From assembly GCA_022791945.1 (NCBI GenBank), contig JAAVZY010000066.1:1-48307 (forward strand): a DNA stretch of 48,307 bases. Direction: 5' to 3'. Shown here in pieces: positions 8,396 through 17,651 of the stretch. Position numbers and translations under genes: made by a program. Position 1 is the stretch's first letter. The number at the start of each line of letters is the position of its first letter. Under the pieces are notes generated by a model, which saw only the letters and a list, made by a program, of their open reading frames with translations, had not been told where the DNA came from and did not search any database. This DNA is from Oscillospiraceae bacterium (GTDB taxonomy: Bacteria; Bacillota; Clostridia; Oscillospirales; Ruminococcaceae).

Positions 8396-9133
8396 ATGCC
8401 TAAATGGATCGCCGCCGTTTCGGGCAAAGGCGGGACCGGGAAATCCACGGTTTCTGCCGGCCTGTCCCGGGCCTTGGCACGGCTGGGTTATCGGGTATTG
8501 ATAATGGATCTGGATGTGGGACTGCGTTCCCAGGATCTGCTTTTGGGACTGGAAAACCGGGTTGTCTGCGATCTGGGAGATGTGCTGCACGGGCGGCGTC
8601 CGGTGGCGGACGCGCTGGTTCCGGTGGACGCCTGTCCGGGGATGAGCCTGCTCTGCGGTCCCTCTTCCCATGAGGATACGGCGGACTTCCGGCAGCTGTG
8701 CGCCGCGTTGCGGGAGGCGGCGGCGCAGTTCGATTATGTGGTGCTGGATCTGCCTGCGGGGCTGGGGCTCAGCGTAGAGCTGACCCTGGAGCTGGCGGAT
8801 CTGGCGGCAGTCGTAACCCTGCCGGACCTGGTTGCCATGCGGGATGCTCGTACCGCGGCGGACGCACTTTTGGAGCGTGGGAGTACGGCCTGCCGCCTGA
8901 TCATCAATCAGGTGAGCCGGGATTCTCTGCGCACCGGCGGCTTGCGGGATCTGGATGAGCTTATGGACGGAGTAGGGATCCAGCTGTGCGGGGTGATTCC
9001 CTGGGATCCCTGCATCAACTCCCATTCCGCCTCCCGGCGGGAGCAGCAGCAGCCGCTGACCCGGCGAGTGTTTGACGCTATAGCTCAGCGCGTTATTGGA
9101 AAATATGTCCCGATTTTAATGAAATCAGTTTGA
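8396..9133 (+). CDS. minD: MinD-like septum-site ATPase
   Basis: A 245-residue P-loop ATPase of the MinD/ParA family. The deviant Walker A is [10 protein letters not shown] near residue 8, followed by switch I/Walker A' residues in [21 protein letters not shown], which is close to the MinD signature DxDxGLRNLD, and Walker B VVLDLPAG. The C-terminal stretch [20 protein letters not shown] could form the amphipathic membrane helix of MinD. Start is ATG at 8396 after GGAGGAGGTGGG; an in-frame GTG four codons upstream lies inside that site. No minC or minE is adjacent, and the flagellar MinD-like protein FlhG remains a possible alternative, although its N-terminal DQAxxLR activator motif is absent. 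Confidence 0.8.
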   Translation: MPKWIAAVSGKGGTGKSTVSAGLSRALARLGYRVLIMDLDVGLRSQDLLLGLENRVVCDLGDVLHGRRPVADALVPVDACPGMSLLCGPSSHEDTADFRQLCAALREAAAQFDYVVLDLPAGLGLSVELTLELADLAAVVTLPDLVAMRDARTAADALLERGSTACRLIINQVSRDSLRTGGLRDLDELMDGVGIQLCGVIPWDPCINSHSASRREQQQPLTRRVFDAIAQRVIGKYVPILMKSV

Positions 9134-9221
9134 GCATTTTCTGTCGGAAGTGTTTGGAAGCTTATGGAACGGTCGGCCGCAGCGGGGCGCCCGGGGCGGC
9201 TTTTGGAAAGGAATGGTGAAC

Positions 9222-9620
9222 ATGAACATCGCACTGATTGCCCATGACGCTAAAAAGGAGCTGATGATCCAGTTCTGCATTGCTTATTGCGGGATTTTGA
9301 GCAAGCAGAACCTCTGTGCAACCGGCACGACTGGAAAGCTTGTGTCAGAGGCTACGGGGCTGAAGGTAGATCGATTCCTCAGCGGTGCTCAGGGAGGAGA
9401 TCAGCAGATTGCCTCCCGGATTGCCTGCAACGAGATTGACATGGTTCTCTTTTTCCGGGATCCTCTGACCGTAAAGGCACATGAGCCGAACGAAATGAAT
9501 CTGCTTCGGCTCTGCGACGTCCATAATATTCCCATCGCCACCAATATCGCCACCGGAGAGATGCTGATTCATGGCCTTGAGCGGGGCGATCTGGACTGGC
9601 GCGCGATTGTCCGAAAGTAA
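9222..9620 (+). CDS. mgsA: Methylglyoxal synthase
   Basis: A 132-residue enzyme that converts dihydroxyacetone phosphate to methylglyoxal and phosphate, relieving phosphorylated-sugar overflow. Visible motifs are [11 protein letters not shown] at the N-terminus, the phosphate-binding [16 protein letters not shown] (catalytic Asp; most members have SGPLGGDQQ) and [10 protein letters not shown] with a second conserved Asp, then NIPIATN. The start is ATG at 9222 after GGAAAGGAATGG; the frame is open further upstream, but without a better site. It follows minD by 88 bases on the same strand and may share its promoter. Confidence 0.92.
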   Translation: MNIALIAHDAKKELMIQFCIAYCGILSKQNLCATGTTGKLVSEATGLKVDRFLSGAQGGDQQIASRIACNEIDMVLFFRDPLTVKAHEPNEMNLLRLCDVHNIPIATNIATGEMLIHGLERGDLDWRAIVRK

Positions 9621-9665
9621 TCCCAGCCCCAACAGCCGCTTCGGCTCCCGTTCAGGATCTCTGCG

Positions 9666-10246
9666 CAAGGTCGCGAGAGCTCTGCTCTCGCGCTCTCGCC
9701 AAGGGGACGCGCCCCCTTGGATTCCCATCTTTTTAAGGGCGAAGGGGGTGGGGTTCAAGTCTGTGCAGACTTGTTACGCCCCGCCTCGCAGCTGCTCCCT
9801 TCGTGGACGATCGCCCGCCTACCCATTTTTTCGTAAAGAAAAAATTCATCCCCATAGGCGGCGCAAACGGTACGACGCAGAAAGTCCCGAGCGTGTTCTG
9901 TTACGCTCGGGACTCTCTATGGGGGAGGGGCTTGGGTGCTACGCACGGAATCCCCCTGCCGCTTCGCCAGAAGCGGAATACAAGGGGGTAAGAAGTTTCT
10001 GCGTTTAACAGAGTCTGCCCAAACTTTGTGCGGCGCAGGAAGTCCCCCGCACGCAGGGTGGAGCTTTTTTCTTTACGAAAAAAGCGTACTGCGTGAATCC
10101 GACCATCTGCGTGGCAGATGGTCGGAAGTCTGTACAGACTTAACCCACCCCTTTTCCGCCCTTAAAAAGCCCTTAAAAAATTACGGGTTCCAAGGGGATT
10201 TAATCCCCTTGGCGGGAGCTCGAGGGCAGAGCCCTCGAGGTCTTGC
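9666..10246. repeat. Composite palindromic repeat block 5
   Basis: Starts CGCGAGAGC-TCTGCTCTCGCG and ends CTCGAGGGCAGAGCCCTCGAGG-TCTTG. It includes AGTCCCGAGCGT/ACGCTCGGGACT (about 9886-9917), AAGTCTGTACAGACTT (10126-10141) and a one-base variant with GTGC in the middle (9757-9772), and both poly-A/T hairpins. The outer stems differ in sequence from each other but both arms of each match. No gene in this gap. Confidence 0.85.
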
Positions 10247-10356
10247 GGTCACGCAGAGAGTCCGAGCGGGCTCTAAAGCAGCAGAATTGGGGGATTTTTC
10301 CGGCCCATCTGCATAGACTGTAGCGACAGACTATGTGGGAAAGGAATGGTAAGCCT

Positions 10357-12084
10357 ATGTCCAGCCGTCAGGGAGAAACGTTTCAGGAGATTATCCAGCG
10401 CTACAACAGGGAGCTGATGAAGCTGCAAAAGCAGGCGGCGGTTTCAGAAGAAATGGACGTTGTAACAGAGATCACAACCCCCACCTCTCCGGGGAGCCCC
10501 AGCCCTTTGCCTGCCGCCCTGGAGGAAAGCGGCAGACCCCTCCAGCAGGAGGCGCCTGCCTTCCAGGTGGATCCGGAAGGGGACTTCGTGGACTACAATC
10601 CCGGCCCGCTTCTGCCGGAGCTGGATTCGGATGACGCAGGCGTGCCGGTTCCCCTGCCGATTGAGATCCCGGGCGAGGACGGATCCGGGTGTATCTGCCC
10701 CCTTCCCGAGGAGGACAGCGAGACAGACCCTGTCACGCCGCCGGATATCAGCGGCTGCGAAGCGGAAAATCCCCTCCATTCTCAGACAGTGGGCCCTACC
10801 GGGCCGGTCCTGCTTCAGGACGGGATCCTTCATGAGCTTTTGGAGGGCTTTGTTTATGGAAACCGCCTGCCCAGGCCCATCCATCAAAAGGGCTGGGGCG
10901 CTATGGGAAGCTTTCGCTGTCTGCGCTCCATGTCCGCCTATACCCAGGCGGATTTTCTCCAGGAGGCCGGGCGCTCCGTACCGGTAGCGGTGCGGTTCTC
11001 CCAGGCGGCAGGGGGCGCCGGAGCTCCGGACACCCTGCGGGGCATCCGGGGAATGTCCGCCAAGTTCTATACAGATACCGGAAACTTTGATCTGGTCTGC
11101 AACAGCCTGCCGGTGTTTTTCATCCGGGACGCCATCCGGTTCCCGGAGATGGCGGCGGCGCTTTCCCCCTCCCCCGCAAGCAATCTGCCGGATCCCCAGC
11201 GGCTCTGGGCATTCATCGCCCGGACGCCCGAGGCCACCAATATGGCCGCCTGGTACTACTCCGACGCGGGCACGGTTCAGAGCTACCGGCGGATGCGGGC
11301 CTACGGGGTGAACACCTTTGTTTGGAAAAATGCCTCCGGGGTCAGGCGGTATGTGAAGTACCACTGGATTCCCCTGGCCGGGGAGCGCTATCTGGATCAG
11401 GACGAAGCGGAGCGCCGGAGAGTGCGCCCGGATCTCCTGGGGCAGGATCTCTACGACACCATTGCCAGGGGAGAGGCGGTGGAATTTGATCTGGCTGTTC
11501 AGCTGATGGATCCGGCGGACGGGGAAACCCTGGCCTTTGATCCCCTGGACTGCACAAAGATTTGGGATGAACGGCTCTATCCTCTGACTGTGATAGGCCG
11601 GATGGCCCTCAACCGCAACCCAGAAAACTATCAGGAGCAGGTGGAGGAGCTGGCCTTCTCCCCGGCGAATCTGGTGGAGGGGATCGAGCTTTCCAGGGAT
11701 AAGGTGCTCCAGGGGCGCTCCTTCATTTACTGGGATTCCCAGCGGCGGCGGCTGGGGCCGGATTTCCGGAACCTGCCGGTCAACCGCCCTCTCAAGGGAG
11801 TCTGGAGCCCGGAGCAGCTGGTCACCAGCGGGGAAGGCACAGAAGCCTGCGGGGAGCAGATCCGTGCCTCTATTCCCAAGACGGATAACTTCTCCCAGGC
11901 CGGAGAACGGTATCGGAGCCTGGATACTGCCGCCAGGGAACGGCTGGTGGACAATATCGCCCGGGAGCTCTACCGTGCGCCCGCCGAGGTGCAGACCTGC
12001 GTAACAGGCTATTTCTACCGGGCGGATGCGCAGTTCGGTACGGAAGTCATTCAAATGATCGAATCCTACTCCAAGCGGAGATAG
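10357..12084 (+). CDS. Divergent heme catalase with long acidic, proline-rich N-terminal extension
   Basis: A 575-residue protein. Residues 1-145 are low complexity, rich in Pro, Glu and Asp, with no recognised domain. The catalase core follows: TVGPTGPVLLQD, then the distal-heme His176 in HQKGWGAMG, Asn249 in LVCNSLPVFFIRDAIRFPE, and the proximal Tyr458 in RSFIYWDSQRRRLG. Spacings His-Asn (73) and His-Tyr (282) equal or nearly equal those of bovine catalase (73 and 283), so the active site looks intact. It should break hydrogen peroxide into water and oxygen. Start ATG 10357 after GGAAAGGAATGG; an in-frame ATG eight codons earlier has no better site. It is monocistronic, with a terminator after it. 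The role of the extension is unknown. Confidence 0.85.
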   Translation: MSSRQGETFQEIIQRYNRELMKLQKQAAVSEEMDVVTEITTPTSPGSPSPLPAALEESGRPLQQEAPAFQVDPEGDFVDYNPGPLLPELDSDDAGVPVPLPIEIPGEDGSGCICPLPEEDSETDPVTPPDISGCEAENPLHSQTVGPTGPVLLQDGILHELLEGFVYGNRLPRPIHQKGWGAMGSFRCLRSMSAYTQADFLQEAGRSVPVAVRFSQAAGGAGAPDTLRGIRGMSAKFYTDTGNFDLVCNSLPVFFIRDAIRFPEMAAALSPSPASNLPDPQRLWAFIARTPEATNMAAWYYSDAGTVQSYRRMRAYGVNTFVWKNASGVRRYVKYHWIPLAGERYLDQDEAERRRVRPDLLGQDLYDTIARGEAVEFDLAVQLMDPADGETLAFDPLDCTKIWDERLYPLTVIGRMALNRNPENYQEQVEELAFSPANLVEGIELSRDKVLQGRSFIYWDSQRRRLGPDFRNLPVNRPLKGVWSPEQLVTSGEGTEACGEQIRASIPKTDNFSQAGERYRSLDTAARERLVDNIARELYRAPAEVQTCVTGYFYRADAQFGTEVIQMIESYSKRR

Positions 12085-12095
12085 TCCTGCTCCTG

Positions 12096-12124
12096 CCCGC
12101 CTCCTTTTGGAGGCGGGTTTTTTT
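12096..12124 (+). terminator. Terminator of the catalase gene
   Basis: CCCGCCTCC-TTTT-GGAGGCGGG followed by seven T residues. The poly-T tract ends 17 bases before the stop of the convergent lipase gene. Confidence 0.93.
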
Positions 12125-12140
12125 ATAGTCACTGCGCCGG

Positions 12141-13409
12141 CTATTTCAGCTCCCCATAGACTGCCGCAAGCCCCAGGGAGCCCGCCAGCTCCCTGGGAAG
12201 ATTCGCCGCCATCCAGGAGAGCTCCTCCGGGGTGGAACGGGGAATCCGCTCAGAGACGCAGGCCAGCAGCCGGATGGGCGGCTCCCGCCGCAGCTCAGCC
12301 AGAAGGTCCGTATTGTGCCGGAGGGAGCGAAGCCGCTGGAATAGGGCCTCCTGTCCCCGCTCCCGGAGAAGCCGCTCCCGCAGGCGTTCAGCCAGCTCCT
12401 TCACCGATCGAACCCGCAGGTGATCCACCTCCAGCAGCTCCCCGCCGATTTCCAGGCTCCGGAGCAGCTGCTCCCAGGGAGCCAGCGCCTTCTCTGTATG
12501 CAGGGCAAGGGCGCGGGTGAGGGGGAGCGGCTCCCCGCGGCGGGAAAGCCCCGCCTCCAGCCGGTTGATCAGCCGGGACATCCGGCCCGCCTCCTGGGCG
12601 TACATCCGCTCCGGAGCGGGGCCGGAGAAGGTGAACCGGAAGCCGAACCAGTCCCCCAGGGCTTTCCGGGCGTCATTGTAGCCCAGGACGCGGTTGGCCT
12701 CCATCACGCGCCGGTCGAACAGGAGCATAGAGCCCAGATCCCAGGAAGGGCGGATATAGGTCACATAGGGATGGGCATAGTATTCCCGGTGGCAGATATC
12801 CGCGTCCAGATCCAGGGCGATCACCTCCTCCGCCCCCTCCCGGAAGGCGAAGGCAATGGGCAGATTGTCATAGTAGCCCCCGTCGATGTACAGCGTTCCT
12901 CCAATCCGGGCCATGGGGAAGGCCGGGAAGCAGGCGGCTGAGGCCAGCAGATACTCCCTGACAAGCCCCTGTGGGATCTCCCGCAGGGGCAGCTCCAGTC
13001 CCTTCATGGCAGGCACCTGCACGGTCACCAGGCCGAAGCCGATTCCGGAGTGGCGGAGCCGTTCCTCCTGCACCACCTGTTCCAGGAGCTTCCGCAGGGG
13101 GGTGATGTCCGCTCCTTTGTAGCGGATATATCTGCGCAGGAAGGGGGCCAGCTCTCCGGCCTGATTGAGCATTCCCTGGATGGAGCGCTCCAGGTTGATT
13201 CCGTCCTCCATAACGCTGTCAATGGTGATGGTGCGCCAGAGCGCCCGGGCGCGGTCAAAGTCGCCCTGTGCCATCATGGCTCCGTTCAGAGCGCCGATAG
13301 AAGCGCCTGTTACAAGCTGAAATTCCGTCTCCCGCTCCCGCATGACCTGCCAGGCGCCGATCTGATAGGCTCCCTTGGAGCCTCCGCCCCCCAGTACAAT
13401 CCCCCGCAT
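12141..13409 (-). CDS. Patatin-like phospholipase
   Basis: A 422-residue patatin-family hydrolase with a Ser-Asp dyad. The oxyanion-hole loop VLGGGGSKGAYQIG is at residues 5-18, the nucleophile elbow GASIG near residue 40, and the catalytic Asp in the DGGYYDN motif near residue 195. These enzymes cleave acyl esters of lipids. The C-terminal 200 residues are arginine/leucine-rich helices outside the patatin fold and not otherwise recognised. No signal peptide is seen, so a cytoplasmic or membrane-surface location is likely. The start is ATG 13407-13409 directly before the glycine-rich loop, as usual for the family; the ribosome binding site (AGGACGG or AAAGGCGG) is modest. Open frame further upstream runs into repeat block 6 and is not coding. 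Confidence 0.88.
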   Translation of the reverse strand: MRGIVLGGGGSKGAYQIGAWQVMRERETEFQLVTGASIGALNGAMMAQGDFDRARALWRTITIDSVMEDGINLERSIQGMLNQAGELAPFLRRYIRYKGADITPLRKLLEQVVQEERLRHSGIGFGLVTVQVPAMKGLELPLREIPQGLVREYLLASAACFPAFPMARIGGTLYIDGGYYDNLPIAFAFREGAEEVIALDLDADICHREYYAHPYVTYIRPSWDLGSMLLFDRRVMEANRVLGYNDARKALGDWFGFRFTFSGPAPERMYAQEAGRMSRLINRLEAGLSRRGEPLPLTRALALHTEKALAPWEQLLRSLEIGGELLEVDHLRVRSVKELAERLRERLLRERGQEALFQRLRSLRHNTDLLAELRREPPIRLLACVSERIPRSTPEELSWMAANLPRELAGSLGLAAVYGELK

Positions 13410-13487
13410 CCGTCCTGCCGCCTTTCTTCCTTTTCTCCATTCTATGGGAGCGGCGCGGCGCGGGTTCATCCGATCGGTGGCATAGGG

Positions 13488-14117
13488 GAAGGGCAAGGCC
13501 GCGAGACGCTGTCTCGCGTCTCTGTGGTGCGTCGTTTCACGACGCACCTAGGAATTCGGCTCCGCCGAATTCTGAGATGCGCCGCTGGCGGCGCATCGGG
13601 AAGGGATTCCCCTTGGATTCCTATTAATTTGAAGGGCTTTTGAAGGGCGGAAAAAAGGGGGGGATCAAGTCTGTAGAGACTTCCGAACGTCTGCCACACA
13701 GACAGTCTGATTCCCGCAGTATGCTTTTTTCGTAAAGAAAAAAGCTCCCTCCTGCGTGCGGGGTACTTCCTGCGCCACACGGGAGTTTTTGCGCAGACTC
13801 TGTTGGGCGCAGGAACCCCATGCCCCCTTGTTAAAGGGAGCATGGCAGGGATGCCGCCGACAGGCGGTAGCCCTGCCTGGAGGATTCCGTGCGTAACACC
13901 CCAAGCCCCTCTCCACGCAGAAAGTCCCGAGCGTAATAGAACACGCTCGGGACTTTCTGTGTGGGGATGAATTTTTTCTTTACAGAAAATGGGTAAGCGG
14001 ACGATCGACACTGCGGGGAGTATCAGCGAGGCAGAAACCAAAATTCCGCCCCCATAACCCTAAAAAGACGGAAATCCAAGGGAAGCGCGAGACAGCGTCT
14101 CGCAGCCTTGCCCTTCC
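13488..14117. repeat. Composite palindromic repeat block 6
   Basis: About 630 bp, with an outer CGCGAGACGC-TGTCTCGCG palindrome at the left and GCGAGACAGCGTCTCGC at the right, and GAAGGGCAAGGCC at one end mirrored by AGCCTTGCCCTTC at the other. Inside are GTGCGTCGT, GAATTCGGC, GATGCGCCG palindromes in the order reversed relative to block 1, a mutated AAGTCTGTAGAGACTT (13667-13682) and AGTCCCGAGCGT/ACGCTCGGGACT (13926-13957). No gene in this gap. Confidence 0.85.
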
Positions 14118-14131
14118 GAACACGCACAGGG

Positions 14132-14875
14132 TTATTTCCCGCACTTGGCGGCAACGGCGGCGTAAGCGTCCTCGTCCACGATGATGGTGACGTCGGGATG
14201 GAGCTGGAGGGCGGAGGCCGGAACGTTGGGGGTGATGGGGCCAAAGCAGGTTTCGTAGATGATGTCCGCCTTCTTGGGGCCGTTGGCGATGAGGACGATC
14301 TTCCGGGCCTGCATGATGGTTCCAATGCCCATGGAAACCGCCCGCTTGGGCACGTCGTCCATGCTGGCGAAGAACCGGGCGTTGGCCTGGATGGTGGATT
14401 CGGTCAGCTGAACCTCATGGGTGCGGCCGTCAAAAGCGTCGTGGGGCTCGTTGAAGGCAATGTGGCCGTTGTTGCCAATGCCCAGGAGCTGCACGTCAAT
14501 GCCGCCCAGAGACTTGATCAGAGCCTCGTAGCGATCGGTTTCCGCCGCAATGTCAGGGGCCTTGCCGTTGGGGACATTGGTGTTGGCCTTGTCGATGTTG
14601 ATATGATCAAACAGATTGTGATTCATGAAATACCGGTAGCTCTGGTCGCTGGTTTCGTCCAGACCTACGTACTCGTCCAGATTGACGGTTTTCACCTGGC
14701 TGAAATCCAGGATTCCCGCCTTGTACCACTCGATCAGATGCTCATAGGTGCCCACCGGGGTCGAGCCTGTAGCCAGACCCAGAACACAGTCCGGCTTCAG
14801 GATTACCTGAGCGGCGAAAATTTCCGCTGCCTTTTTGGACATTTCCTGATAGTCTTTGCAGTGAATCAATTTCAT
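14132..14875 (-). CDS. nagB: Glucosamine-6-phosphate deaminase
   Basis: A 247-residue NagB, which converts glucosamine 6-phosphate to fructose 6-phosphate and ammonia, feeding amino sugars into glycolysis. It has LGLATGSTPVGTYEHLI (phosphate binding), NLDEYVGL with the catalytic Asp, and GIGNNGHIAFNEP with the catalytic His. Its length is that of the short Gram-positive form, lacking the allosteric C-terminus of E. coli NagB. Start ATG after AAAGGAAGCGTGTTTTC. It has a strong promoter 80 bases upstream and a leader with a CCCCGGA/TCCGGG hairpin. No nagA is adjacent. The 3' end abuts repeat block 6. Confidence 0.95.
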   Translation of the reverse strand: MKLIHCKDYQEMSKKAAEIFAAQVILKPDCVLGLATGSTPVGTYEHLIEWYKAGILDFSQVKTVNLDEYVGLDETSDQSYRYFMNHNLFDHINIDKANTNVPNGKAPDIAAETDRYEALIKSLGGIDVQLLGIGNNGHIAFNEPHDAFDGRTHEVQLTESTIQANARFFASMDDVPKRAVSMGIGTIMQARKIVLIANGPKKADIIYETCFGPITPNVPASALQLHPDVTIIVDEDAYAAVAAKCGK

Positions 14876-14952
14876 GAAAACACGCTTCCTTTATGTAATG
14901 ATAGTAGGAGCCGCCCGGAAGAGTTCAGATCCTCCGGGGATTTTCTGTTTAT

Positions 14953-14981
14953 ATTATACCACATCCCCCCTCCAAGGTCAA
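14953..14981 (-). promoter_or_regulatory. Sigma-A type promoter for nagB
   Basis: Minus strand TTGACC (14976-14981), 17-base spacer, perfect TATAAT (14953-14958). Confidence 0.75.
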
Positions 14982-15075
14982 GTTCATCGGCCCGGGAAAC
15001 CAGGCCCGGGAGGGGGCGCGCCCAGGGGATTCCCTCTGCAATTCCTGTAAATTGAGAAAATATGCCGCCGGGAAC

Positions 15076-15102
15076 TTTAGATTTCGAAAATCCGTACGAT
15101 TA
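15076..15102 (+). promoter_or_regulatory. Candidate sigma-28 promoter for the flgM operon
   Basis: TTTAGATT (15076-15083), 11-base spacer, TACGATTA (15095-15102). The spacing equals that of TAAAGTTT-N11-GCCGATAA and 5 of 8 bases match in the -10 box; the -35 match is weak. A late flagellar operon is where sigma-28 control is expected. Confidence 0.3.
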
Positions 15103-15171
15103 GTTTAATTGATAGGCTTTGTAAACAGCATCCATCCAGGTCTGTCCGGAGCCGCGAATGGAGTGAACGTA

Positions 15172-15474
15172 ATGAAAATAAATCCGATTTCTTCCTACAA
15201 CACGTATAAGTCCTCCTATAAAAGGACAGTCCAGCGGGCAGCGTCTCTGACGCAGGCGGAGGGCGCGGTTAAAACCGACACCATCTCCTTCAGTCCCGAG
15301 GCGGTGGAGCAGCGGGAAATCAGCCAGACCGCCGGAAGCATCCTGCGGGATATGAACCGTCCGGAAAGCACGTCCCGTCTGCTGGCGCTCCAGAAGGCTG
15401 TGGAAAACGGTACCTACCGGGTTTCCGCCGACGAGCTGGCGGACGCAATTTTAAGCAGGGCATACTTCGGCTGA
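15172..15474 (+). CDS. flgM: Anti-sigma-28 factor FlgM
   Basis: A 100-residue FlgM, which holds the flagellar sigma factor inactive until the hook is complete and FlgM is exported. The N-terminal half is Ser/Thr-rich and likely unfolded; the C-terminal half (SRLLALQKAVENGTYRVSADELADAILSR) is the conserved sigma-binding helix region. Start ATG at 15172 follows GGAGTGAACGTA; an upstream in-frame ATG (15109) has no site. First gene of the flgM-flgN-flgK-flgL-yviE-fliW-csrA group, the same order as in Bacillus subtilis. Confidence 0.88.
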   Translation: MKINPISSYNTYKSSYKRTVQRAASLTQAEGAVKTDTISFSPEAVEQREISQTAGSILRDMNRPESTSRLLALQKAVENGTYRVSADELADAILSRAYFG

Positions 15475-15505
15475 GCAAGCCGCCTGCGGTCATAAGGGGG
15501 AGCCA

Positions 15506-15979
15506 ATGGGAAGAGAAGCGCTGGAGGCTTATCTGAGCTTTCTGGAGGAATACGCCGGGTTTTTCGAGGAAACCGCCCGGCATGAGGAGGAAAAACAGGC
15601 CGACCTGAAATCCAACCAGATCAAGCGGATCGAAGCGGCCCTGTCCCGCCAGCAGGCGGTGGTTATGGAGATGTCCAACCTGGAAAAACGCAGGGACGCC
15701 CTCCAGCAGGCCGCCGGCCTGGGGCAGGCGGATTTCCGGGAAATCGCCGGACAGCTGGAAAACGGGGAGCGGGAGCGATTCCTCCAGGCGGTGGAGCGGC
15801 TCCAGGCAGCGGTCACCGGCCTGCGGCAGAGCAACGCCCAATCCATGGAGCTTGCCCAGGATCGGCTGGACGTGATCTCCACCCTGCTGCCGGAGCTTCC
15901 CAGGGAAACCTATTCCCCCTACACCTCCCGGAAGGGGCCTGACCACGGGAAGAGCAGCCTTTTTAATTCGAAAATTTGA
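15506..15979 (+). CDS. flgN: FlgN-like flagellar export chaperone
   Basis: A 157-residue, largely helical acidic protein with heptad-like spacing throughout (EALEAYLSFLEEYAGFFEE, LERRDALQQAAG-like stretches). It matches the FlgN family in length, helical character and above all position, between flgM and flgK. FlgN binds FlgK and FlgL and brings them to the export gate. Start ATG follows AAGGGGGAGCCA. Sequence similarity alone would be weak, so the call rests mostly on synteny. Confidence 0.75.
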   Translation: MGREALEAYLSFLEEYAGFFEETARHEEEKQADLKSNQIKRIEAALSRQQAVVMEMSNLEKRRDALQQAAGLGQADFREIAGQLENGERERFLQAVERLQAAVTGLRQSNAQSMELAQDRLDVISTLLPELPRETYSPYTSRKGPDHGKSSLFNSKI

Positions 15980-16028
15980 GGGTTCCCCCACGGGAGCCCC
16001 GATTGTCTGACAGGAGTGTGAACGATTT

Positions 16029-17600
16029 ATGCGTCCTACTTTTTTAGGCTTTGAAACCTGCCGGCGGGGCCTGGCCGTCAACCAGAAGGCCAAGGACATT
16101 ACCGGCAATAATATCGTAAACTGGGATACGGTCGGCTATACCCGCCAGCGGGTGGATATGGTTTCCGTGGCCCCCAACACCACCGCCACCCGCTATGGGA
16201 TGCCGAAAACGGATCTGGCCGGCCAGGGCGTGGATTTGACCGGCATCGCCCAGATTCGGGATCCCTTTCTGGATAAGCGGTTCCGGGAGGAATACGGCCA
16301 GTCCAGCTACTTCTCCAAGTCCACCGAGCTCCTGAAGGATATTCAGGAGGCCATCAAAGTATATGCCCCCAGCTCTGACGAAAATTCCACCAGCGGCACC
16401 CTGGCGGAGGCCATCACCAGCTTCGCCAACGCCCTGACCAATGCCGCCGGGGAGGCGGACAGCGACTCCCTGGCGAACCTTGTGGCTGTCTCCGCCAAGA
16501 ACCTGACCGAGCTGCTCCACGATCTGAGCGGCCGGCTGGATCAGACGGAGGCCCAGGCCAAATACGATATGAAGGACGCCGTGGACGCCTACAACAGCTA
16601 CGCCGAGAAGCTGGCGGCAATCAACCTGGTCATCCGGGATAACCTGAACACCTACGGCGCCAGCGAAACCTACGCGCCTAACGAGCTGCTGGATGAGCGG
16701 AACCTGCTGCTGGATGAGCTGGCCCAGTTCGGGGATCTGGAGATCTCCATCGACAAGGACGGTATGGTCACCGCCACCATGGACGGCTATGAGGTGGTCA
16801 AGGGCGGCGTGGCGGATCGGATCCAGCTCACCGAGAATATCAACGGGACCATGTCCATGCGCTGGAACAAGACCGGCAAGGCGGTCAATCCCAAGACCGG
16901 CTCCCTCCAGGCATATCAGGACTATGTGAACGGCGCGGGCCCCAACATGGATGAGAGCGGCGAAACCACCGAGCGGGGCATCCGTTACTACCGGGACCGG
17001 CTGGACACCTTCGCCCGGGTGTTTGCCACCGAGATGAACAGCATCATTCCCACGCTGAAAACAGACGGGGAGAACAACGACAACGGCACGCCGGATCGGG
17101 ACTACAAGATGCTCTTCGGCGCCCGGGTGGAGCGTCCGGACGGTACCCGGGAGACCACGGTGGATATGCCCATCACCGCCGCCAACATCGCCCTGAGCGA
17201 CGCCTGGCTGGAGGATCCCACCTACGTTATCTACGACAAGACCCAGAGCCAGTCCAGATATTACCTGCAGATGGTGGATGTGCTGACCAACTCCGACTAC
17301 CATACCAAGTTCAACAGCGCCGGGGAGAACTACGAGGGCTGCTTCATCGAATACGTTAACGACTACGCCATTACCCTGGGAACGGATATCAGCTACAATT
17401 CCGGAAGGCAGTCGGCCACCGCAACCTCCGCCAATACCATGATGGACCGGCGGGACGAGGTTTCCGGCGTGAACTACGATGAGGAAACCCAGTCCATGAT
17501 GGTCTACAGCAAGGCGTACCAGGCCATTGCCCGGGTGCTCACCACCATGGATGAGGCGCTGGACGTGCTGATCAACAAGACCGGCCTTGTGGGCCGCTGA
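16029..17600 (+). CDS. flgK: Flagellar hook-associated protein 1 (FlgK)
   Basis: A 523-residue FlgK, which joins the hook to the filament. The N-terminal export/coiled-coil region has FLGFETCRRGLAVNQKAKDI then NIVNWDTVGYTRQRV, the rod/hook family motif (ANxxTxGYxRQ). The C-terminal helix SMMVYSKAYQAIARVLTTMD with EALDVLINKTGLVGR is also typical. Middle residues 200-430 form the variable domain. The Shine-Dalgarno AGGAG lies 12 bases upstream of the ATG, a longer gap than its neighbours use. It is followed by flgL after 51 bases. Confidence 0.93.
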   Translation: MRPTFLGFETCRRGLAVNQKAKDITGNNIVNWDTVGYTRQRVDMVSVAPNTTATRYGMPKTDLAGQGVDLTGIAQIRDPFLDKRFREEYGQSSYFSKSTELLKDIQEAIKVYAPSSDENSTSGTLAEAITSFANALTNAAGEADSDSLANLVAVSAKNLTELLHDLSGRLDQTEAQAKYDMKDAVDAYNSYAEKLAAINLVIRDNLNTYGASETYAPNELLDERNLLLDELAQFGDLEISIDKDGMVTATMDGYEVVKGGVADRIQLTENINGTMSMRWNKTGKAVNPKTGSLQAYQDYVNGAGPNMDESGETTERGIRYYRDRLDTFARVFATEMNSIIPTLKTDGENNDNGTPDRDYKMLFGARVERPDGTRETTVDMPITAANIALSDAWLEDPTYVIYDKTQSQSRYYLQMVDVLTNSDYHTKFNSAGENYEGCFIEYVNDYAITLGTDISYNSGRQSATATSANTMMDRRDEVSGVNYDEETQSMMVYSKAYQAIARVLTTMDEALDVLINKTGLVGR

Positions 17601-17651
17601 TCCGTTTGACGCGGTCGCTTTGACCGCTTCGTAAGAGAGGAGACATGGAAG

